NCBI RefSeq assembly: GCF_002115745.1 | Contig: NZ_JFKB01000013.1 | Location: 1-64,000 of the forward strand | Source of the DNA: Thalassospira alkalitolerans | GTDB lineage: Bacteria > Pseudomonadota > Alphaproteobacteria > Rhodospirillales > Thalassospiraceae | Direction: 5' to 3' | Length of the DNA stretch: 64,000 bases | Shown here: positions 55,173 through 64,000 of the stretch, in pieces | Layout: each line of letters opens with the position of its first letter | How positions within the stretch are numbered: position 1 is the stretch's first letter | Notes under the pieces: model-generated | Told to the model about the DNA's origin: nothing | Seen by the model: the letters and a program-made list of their open reading frames with translations, nothing else | Databases searched by the model: none | Made by a program: the position numbers and the translations under genes

Positions 55173-55472
55173 ATGTCTGAAATAATTTGTCCACACTGTC
55201 ATACTCTTGCAATGAGAGGTGCAAATGTTTGTGTTGGATGTCAAGCTGAGGTCGTTTACGGTTCTACGTTCGGTGAGATGAAGCAGGGTGCTATATTTGG
55301 TGCTGTGATTTTCATTATTGTCGAGGCACTTATTTTAAGTGGGTTGGATATTTCTTTTGAGTTCAACTATTACCTTTTTGGAGCCGCTGTTGGCGCTTTT
55401 ATAGGTTTTTTCTTGGCAGCAAGAGCACATGATGGATCGACGAGATTTTTTCGCGTTTATCACCGCAAGTAA
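55173..55472 (+). CDS. small zinc-ribbon membrane protein, hypothetical
   Basis: 99 residues. An N-terminal zinc ribbon with Cys6, Cys9, Cys20 and Cys23 (CPHC, CVGC), then two hydrophobic segments (about 38-58, GAIFGAVIFIIVEALILSG, and about 65-83, YYLFGAAVGAFIGFFLAARA), and a basic C-terminus (RFFRVYHRK). The codons are AT-rich compared with the genes on both sides, which suggests a different origin. It is on the strand opposite to its neighbours. No known family name. Confidence 0.7.
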   Translation: MSEIICPHCHTLAMRGANVCVGCQAEVVYGSTFGEMKQGAIFGAVIFIIVEALILSGLDISFEFNYYLFGAAVGAFIGFFLAARAHDGSTRFFRVYHRK

Positions 55473-55488
55473 TTCGTCATCAATATTT

Positions 55489-59368
<3,880 letters not shown>

Positions 59369-59371
59369 GAT

Positions 59372-60613
59372 CTATATCTCCGTCTTTTTTAATGCGTCGG
59401 GCAAATCGCCCGCACCGGCTTTCATCAGGATCAGGGCCGAAAGGCGCGCACGTTCGATCAGGCTGTCGAGTTTGACAAACTCCTGATCGGAATGGATCAG
59501 GCCGCCGCGCAGGCCAAGGGTGTCGATATTGGGCAACCCGGCCTCGGCCAGATTGTTGCCATCGCAACAGCCCCCGGTGGCCTTCCATGCGATATCAAGG
59601 TCAAGGTCATGGCCCAGTTCGCGGACCCATTCAAAAAGGGCCAGGGTCTTGCCTGCCATCGGTTTCGGTGCGCGGCCAAACCGGCCATGAAGCTCTGCGG
59701 TAATGCCGTCACGGGTGTTAATTGCCATGATCACCTTGGCAATTTCGTCTTCGGCTTGATGGCGTTCGTCATGGTTTGAAACGCGAACGTTAAAGCGCAC
59801 AACCGCGGTGTCGGGCACCACATTAACCGGCCCGCCACCGTCGATTTTACCGATGTTAAATGTCGCCTTGCCGACCTTGCCATTCAGTCCATCAAGGCGC
59901 ATGACGCAATCGCTTGCCGCGACCATCGCGCTGCGCCCGGCATGGAATTCGCGGCCCGCATGGGCGGCACGTCCCTTGATCCGGATGGAAAAATTACCCG
60001 ATCCTTTGCGCGCCCCGGCAAGGGTGCCGTCTTCAAGGGCGGGTTCATACAGCATGCCAAAATCGGCGGCGCGTGCCTGTTCGGCCAGAATGGCAGCCGA
60101 TCCGATCGATCCGGTTTCTTCATCCGGGTTCAGGATAACGTCCCATCCAATACCATTGGCAAAGGGGCTTCGTTCCAATGCGCTTAACGCATTCAGGATC
60201 GTCAGGATGCCGCCCTTGGCATCGGCCACACCCGGCCCGTTTAATGTGTTCTCATCAATCAGGCGCGGCGTTTGAAAAGGACTGTCGATGGCAAATACCG
60301 TGTCATAGTGAATGCACAGCAAAACCCGAACCGGGGCTTGGGGCCGTTTGGAAAAATGCAAAACCTTGCCATAACGGACCGGTGCGATGCTGCCATCGGG
60401 CGCAACGGCCTCGGTATCGGGCAGGTCGATTTCGCGGGTTTGCGCATCCAGTTCTGCAAAGGCGGTCAGGATTTCGGCCCGCATCCGGTCAAGGCCCTCG
60501 ATATTGCCGGTGCCGCTATTAATTGCCGACCATGATTTCAGGCGATCAAGTGTTTCATCGTAACGTTGATCAAGCCAGTCAAGCCAAGGCTGAAACTTTG
60601 TATATTTGGTCAT
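59372..60613 (-). CDS. M20-family metallohydrolase in the ast operon
   Basis: 413 residues, M20 peptidase/deacylase fold. Metal ligands: His in LLCIHYDTVF, Asp in GPGVADAKGGI, Glu pair in LNPDEETGS, Asp/Glu in LYEPALEDG and His in LIHSDQEFVK. A dimerisation domain sits in the middle (about 190-300, GRAAHAGREFHAGRSAMV). It starts the operon and is three bases from astA. The usual last enzyme AstE is an M14-type protein, unlike this one; the position suggests that this protein removes succinate from succinylglutamate here. It could also be a general acylamino-acid hydrolase. No signal peptide. Confidence 0.85.
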   Translation of the reverse strand: MTKYTKFQPWLDWLDQRYDETLDRLKSWSAINSGTGNIEGLDRMRAEILTAFAELDAQTREIDLPDTEAVAPDGSIAPVRYGKVLHFSKRPQAPVRVLLCIHYDTVFAIDSPFQTPRLIDENTLNGPGVADAKGGILTILNALSALERSPFANGIGWDVILNPDEETGSIGSAAILAEQARAADFGMLYEPALEDGTLAGARKGSGNFSIRIKGRAAHAGREFHAGRSAMVAASDCVMRLDGLNGKVGKATFNIGKIDGGGPVNVVPDTAVVRFNVRVSNHDERHQAEDEIAKVIMAINTRDGITAELHGRFGRAPKPMAGKTLALFEWVRELGHDLDLDIAWKATGGCCDGNNLAEAGLPNIDTLGLRGGLIHSDQEFVKLDSLIERARLSALILMKAGAGDLPDALKKTEI

Positions 60614-60845
60614 GATACCCTGTGGGACGGTTTGGCGTTGTTGGTTGTTTATGAATATAGGGTGCCAAAATCCGCCCGGCAGGTGGTGCGGGATCGGGGG
60701 ATGTAAACGGCATTACGTGCGGTGGGTGAAAACGTAATAAAGAGTAATTTTATTTCAAAATTGACCTCTATTGAAAAACAAACTTGATTTTTATCCATGT
60801 TGCTTGCCAGATAAGGACAACAACACTGACCTAAAGAGAAACCTC

Positions 60846-62075
60846 ATGACCATGCCAAAGACCGTCCAATGGAATGACCTGATCGTTCGTGATGCCCGTG
60901 CCCTGACAGCATCGGAGATCCGTGATTTGCTAAAAGTGGCCGACCGGCCGGAAATCATCTCGTTTGCGGGCGGTGTGCCCGATCCGTCGCTTTTCCCGCT
61001 GGACGCGTTCAATGCGATTTACGCTGATTTGACGTTGGACGAAACGGCGGGGCGGCGCAGCCTGCAATATTCTATCAGCGAAGGTTTGCCAGCCCTTCGT
61101 CAATGGATTGCCGATGATCTGGCATCAAGTGGTGCCACGCGCAGCATTGATAACATCCTGATCACCTGCGGCGCGCAACAGGGGCTGGATATGCTCGCCC
61201 GGCTGTTGCTCGAACCGGGGCGGGAAATCGTCGTTGAAAAGCCAAGCTATCTGGGCGCGATGCAGGCCTTTTCCATGCGCCGTCCGACCTATGTCGGGGT
61301 GAATATGGATGGTGACGGGCCGGTAATTGCCGAACTCGAAGCCGCCTTTGAACGCGGTGCGCGCATTGCCTATCTTGCCCCGGATTTCCAAAACCCGACC
61401 GGGCGATCCTATACGCTTGAACGTCGTTTGGCTGTGCTTGAGATTGCGCGCAAATATGGCGCGGTGATCCTTGAAGATGCGGCTTATTCCAAGCTGTCCT
61501 ATGCGGGGGTGGTTTTGCCCTCTTTGCTTGCTCTTGATGAAACCAATGGCGATCCAAATGCCGGAACGGTTATTCAGCTTGGCACATTTTCCAAAACACT
61601 GGTGCCGGCCCTTCGCATTGGTTGGGTCTGTGCCCCGCGCCCTGTGATCGAACGGCTGGTTCTGATGCAACAGGCCAGTGATTTGCACGTTTCGACGATC
61701 AATCAGGAAGTCGCCCTGCGTGCCGCCCGCAAGCTGTTTCCGGCCCATCTGGATATTCTGCGGGATGCCTATCGCGGCAAACGCGATACGATGCTGGCCG
61801 CATTGGGTGAATTTATGCCCGATACCGTATCTTATACCCGGCCCGAAGGCGGCATGTTCATTTGGTTGACCCTGCCTGAAAATATCGATAGCCGCCAGTT
61901 GTTGGAGCAGGCTTTACGCGATGCCAAGGTCGCCTTCGTTCCCGGTCAGGCATTCTTCTGCGATCACACCGGCCGCAATACCGCCCGGCTCAGCTTCGCA
62001 ACCGAAAAGACCGACCGTATCCGGGATGGCATCGAACGCTTGGCATTGCTGATCCGGCGTGTGCACAATCAGTAA
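60846..62075 (+). CDS. PLP-dependent aminotransferase, 2-aminoadipate (LysN/MocR-like) type
   Basis: 409 residues from the ATG at 60846; the frame extends 25 codons farther upstream without a ribosome-binding site. [20 protein letters not shown] at the start, [60 protein letters not shown] and [20 protein letters not shown] with the PLP-Lys are typical of the subgroup that includes 2-aminoadipate aminotransferase. No GntR HTH is attached. It is divergent from the ast operon, and the 232-base gap holds both promoters. Confidence 0.88.
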   Translation: MTMPKTVQWNDLIVRDARALTASEIRDLLKVADRPEIISFAGGVPDPSLFPLDAFNAIYADLTLDETAGRRSLQYSISEGLPALRQWIADDLASSGATRSIDNILITCGAQQGLDMLARLLLEPGREIVVEKPSYLGAMQAFSMRRPTYVGVNMDGDGPVIAELEAAFERGARIAYLAPDFQNPTGRSYTLERRLAVLEIARKYGAVILEDAAYSKLSYAGVVLPSLLALDETNGDPNAGTVIQLGTFSKTLVPALRIGWVCAPRPVIERLVLMQQASDLHVSTINQEVALRAARKLFPAHLDILRDAYRGKRDTMLAALGEFMPDTVSYTRPEGGMFIWLTLPENIDSRQLLEQALRDAKVAFVPGQAFFCDHTGRNTARLSFATEKTDRIRDGIERLALLIRRVHNQ

Positions 62076-62107
62076 GTGAAGCCACCAAACAAATCCGGAG
62101 TATCCGC

Positions 62108-62512
62108 ATGAACATCCAGCGCAATGCATCAAAGGCATCAGCCACGGGATCGGCTGATTATTTTACCGGTTCGGTTCGGATTGACAGCCCGTTTCAAACC
62201 TCCGGTCCGGCGCGCGTTGGCGGTGCCATCGTCACGTTCGAACCCGGGGCCCGCACAGCATGGCATACCCATCCGCTGGGCCAGACGATCATCATCACCA
62301 GCGGTCTTGGCTGGGCGCAGCGCGACGGCGGAGCCAAAGAAGAAATTCGTCCCGGTGATATCGTCTGGTTCGAACCGGGTGAAAAACACTGGCACGGGGC
62401 GACGGACAAAACCGCGATGACCCATATCGCGATAGCGGAATCGTTGAACGGATCGCCGGTTGACTGGCTGGAAAAGGTCGCTGATGACGATTATTTGGCA
62501 GAACGCGGTTAA
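62108..62512 (+). CDS. cupin protein, (R)-mandelonitrile lyase-like
   Basis: 134 residues, a single small cupin barrel. Metal ligands in [13 protein letters not shown] (two His) and a third His in [10 protein letters not shown]; the start [20 protein letters not shown] is strongly like the bacterial cupin hydroxynitrile lyases. Members of this family are annotated as (R)-mandelonitrile lyase or as carboxymuconolactone-linked cupins; the natural substrate is unknown in most. It follows the aminotransferase by 32 bases and is probably cotranscribed. Confidence 0.87.
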   Translation: MNIQRNASKASATGSADYFTGSVRIDSPFQTSGPARVGGAIVTFEPGARTAWHTHPLGQTIIITSGLGWAQRDGGAKEEIRPGDIVWFEPGEKHWHGATDKTAMTHIAIAESLNGSPVDWLEKVADDDYLAERG

Positions 62513-62539
62513 GGCATAAACCGTATCGAAAACCCGTAT

Positions 62540-62579
62540 AAAAAAAGCCCGGCAGGGGTGGGGGACCGTGCTGCCGGGC
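62540..62579 (-). terminator. terminator of the cyd operon
   Basis: GCCCGGCAG and CTGCCGGGC form a nine-pair stem, followed on the minus strand by seven T. It lies 100 bases after the DUF2474 gene stop codon. Confidence 0.82.
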
Positions 62580-62678
62580 GACCGAGTGTGTGTTTTGGCG
62601 TACACTCGGTATTTCTAGTACAAGCAAGTGTTCGTTCGTTGACGTAGAAGTCAGATGTTTGTGATCAGAAATTTGTTG

Positions 62679-62801
62679 TTAAACACCCGTCATCAAACTG
62701 CGCAGTAAAAGCGATACCGCCCCGACCGCAACAATACCCCCGGCATAAAGGCCGATAAACCAAAGCAGACGGCGGGTTTTCGGGGATGGCGAAAAAGACA
62801 T
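62679..62801 (-). CDS. small cytochrome bd-associated protein (DUF2474/CydX-like)
   Basis: 40 residues: MSFSPSPKTRRLLWFIGLYA followed by GGIVAVGAVSLLLRSLMTGV. A basic N-terminus and one membrane helix with the RRLLWF-GLYAGG pattern of DUF2474, the third small subunit encoded after cyanide-insensitive-type cydAB. Its ATG shares one base with the cydB stop codon (TAATG), as expected for coupled translation. Confidence 0.88.
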   Translation of the reverse strand: MSFSPSPKTRRLLWFIGLYAGGIVAVGAVSLLLRSLMTGV

Positions 62802-63793
62802 TAATGATACCCCTCATCCCCGGTCTTGCCGCGAAATACCCAATAGGCATAGGCGGTATAGGCCAAAATGATCGGGATCAGGATCGCGGCCCCAACCAGC
62901 ATAAAGGCAAGGCTGTTTTCCGGCGCGGCGGCGGTTCTAAAATCAATCATTGGCGGCACGATATTGGGGTAAAGGGTGATGCCAAACCCAACAAAGCACA
63001 GCAAAAAGATCGCCAGCGTAATGCCAAACACGGTCTTTTCACGATGGCTCACCGCCTGCCAAAGCCAATAGAGCAATCCCGTCGTGACAATCGGGATCGG
63101 GGCAAGAAAGAACAAATTGGGGACTTCAAACCACCGTGCGGCATAGGCCGGATTGATATAGCTGGTCATTAGCGACACCACGCCAAGATTGACCGCCATC
63201 CAAAGCACCGCCGGTTTGGCAAGTTTGCGCAAATTACCTTGAAAATCGCCTTCCATTTTCATGATCAGCCAGCCGGTGCCGAGCAAGGCATACCCGACGA
63301 CAACGGCCGATGCACAGAACACTGAAAATGGGCTAAGCCAATCAAACGGACCGCCAACGAATTTGGCATTTTCAACGGCAATGCCTTCGATAAATCCACC
63401 TAACATCGCGCCTTGCATGGCGGCTGCGATGATTGATCCAGCGGAAAAGGCAAAATCCCAGTGTTTTTGATGGTTTTTGCTTTTGAACCGGAATTCAAAC
63501 GCCACCCCGCGAAATACCAATGCCAGCAACATGGTGAAAACCGGGATGTAAAACGCCGTCATCAACAATGAATAGGCCAGCGGAAAGGCGGCATAAAGCC
63601 CGCCACCACCCAGCACCAGCCAGGTTTCATTGCCATCCCACACGGGGGCAACCGTATTCATCATTTTGCCGCGCTTTGCCGGGTCCTTGATGAATGGAAA
63701 CAAAATACCGATGCCCAGATCAAACCCGTCCAGCGTGACATAGGCAAAGACGGCAACGGCAATCAACAGAACCCAGATTAGTTGGTAATCCAT
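62801..63793 (-). CDS. cydB: cytochrome bd ubiquinol oxidase subunit II
   Basis: 330 residues, eight to nine membrane helices. Typical positions: YVTLDGFDLGIGILFPFIKD, WDGNETWLVLGGGGLYAAFP, and GGFIEGIAVENAKFVGGPFD in the middle. Together with CydA it forms the heme-containing quinol oxidase with high oxygen affinity. The ATG at 63793 has GGAG seven bases upstream; an ATG two codons earlier (63799) overlaps the cydA stop (ATGA). Confidence 0.94.
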   Translation of the reverse strand: MDYQLIWVLLIAVAVFAYVTLDGFDLGIGILFPFIKDPAKRGKMMNTVAPVWDGNETWLVLGGGGLYAAFPLAYSLLMTAFYIPVFTMLLALVFRGVAFEFRFKSKNHQKHWDFAFSAGSIIAAAMQGAMLGGFIEGIAVENAKFVGGPFDWLSPFSVFCASAVVVGYALLGTGWLIMKMEGDFQGNLRKLAKPAVLWMAVNLGVVSLMTSYINPAYAARWFEVPNLFFLAPIPIVTTGLLYWLWQAVSHREKTVFGITLAIFLLCFVGFGITLYPNIVPPMIDFRTAAAPENSLAFMLVGAAILIPIILAYTAYAYWVFRGKTGDEGYH

Positions 63794-63795
63794 GA

Positions 63796-64000
63796 TCATT
63801 CTCCTGCCGGTGTAATAGTGGGATCAGAAACCGGGCGGCTTCCCGCGCGCAGTACTTCGCCCTTTGGCGTATGGGCAAAACGCGGGTCTGTGTTCATCGC
63901 GCGGATGATATAGGCGGTGCCAACTCCAAACACGATGGCATAGACAATAACGAATGCCACCAGCGATCCGGCGATTGCGGCGGGTGCAACCGGTGATCCG
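63796..64000 (-). CDS. cydA: cytochrome bd ubiquinol oxidase subunit I, C-terminal end (partial)
   Basis: The frame enters from the window edge and ends with TGA at 63796-63798. The last 67 residues include the final membrane helix (GSLVAFVIVYAIVFGVGTAY) and a short cytoplasmic tail (IIRAMNTDPRFAHTPKGEVL). The position directly before cydB and this tail identify CydA. The helix is as in the cyanide-insensitive CioA branch, consistent with the DUF2474 gene. Confidence 0.9.
   Translation of the reverse strand, partial: GSPVAPAAIAGSLVAFVIVYAIVFGVGTAYIIRAMNTDPRFAHTPKGEVLRAGSRPVSDPTITPAGE

Overview
The window looks like chromosomal DNA of a marine or soil alphaproteobacterium of the Rhodospirillales/Thalassospira type. 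This is inferred from gene content and protein style (nitrate assimilation cluster with NasS-NasT, fused CysNC, astA-astD-astB, NdvB, CydAB with a DUF2474 protein, many MFS/ABC genes at moderate G+C). No rRNA, tRNA, CRISPR array or prophage was seen. Genes are densely packed, with many 1-4 base overlaps inside operons.

Layout. (1) 1-4423: end of an unknown gene, a DnaA-N-like hypothetical, and an HlyB/HlyD type I secretion pair followed by a terminator. (2) 4678-6012: the first codons of the probable secreted substrate of that pair, cut off by an intact IS3-family element. The rest of the substrate gene is not found; the other side of the element is the 3' end of ndvB. (3) 6020-14914: a giant G+C-rich cyclic beta-1,2-glucan synthase gene (ndvB, minus strand) and a 43-residue Lys-rich protein. 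(4) 15595-19276: small hypotheticals, an AraC regulator and a CDF metal transporter preceded by a possible structured leader. (5) 19391-22661: De Ley-Doudoroff enzymes (dgoK, dgoA), an atypical SDR, a GIY-YIG protein and a hypothetical. (6) 22712-25919: an orphan LIV-type binding lipoprotein, a CDP-alcohol phosphatidyltransferase and an aminotransferase.

(7) 25936-41224 is the main functional unit, a complete nitrate assimilation region. nirB-nirD-nasA-siroheme synthase lies on the minus strand, divergent from narK-nasT-nasS; an nrtA-nrtB-dual ATPase nitrate ABC transporter lies on the minus strand. nirB and nrtA each have a sigma-54-like promoter, a hairpin with the same AATGGC hexaloop (A at 1, G at 4, as in ANTAR targets) and an intrinsic terminator before the start codon. 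Together with nasT/nasS this indicates transcription antitermination by the nitrate-responsive NasST pair, on top of general nitrogen control.

(8) 41461-49893: a GNAT acetyltransferase, then a peptide ABC importer operon ending in an M14 carboxypeptidase. (9) 49931-52755: cysD-cysNC sulfate activation. (10) 52938-60613: Lrp/AsnC regulator, class III aminotransferase, a low-G+C zinc-ribbon membrane protein, and an arginine succinyltransferase operon (M20 hydrolase-astA-astD-astB) in which the usual AstE is absent and an M20 hydrolase stands in its place. (11) 60846-64000: aminotransferase, mandelonitrile-lyase-like cupin, and the cydA (partial)-cydB-DUF2474 cytochrome bd operon.
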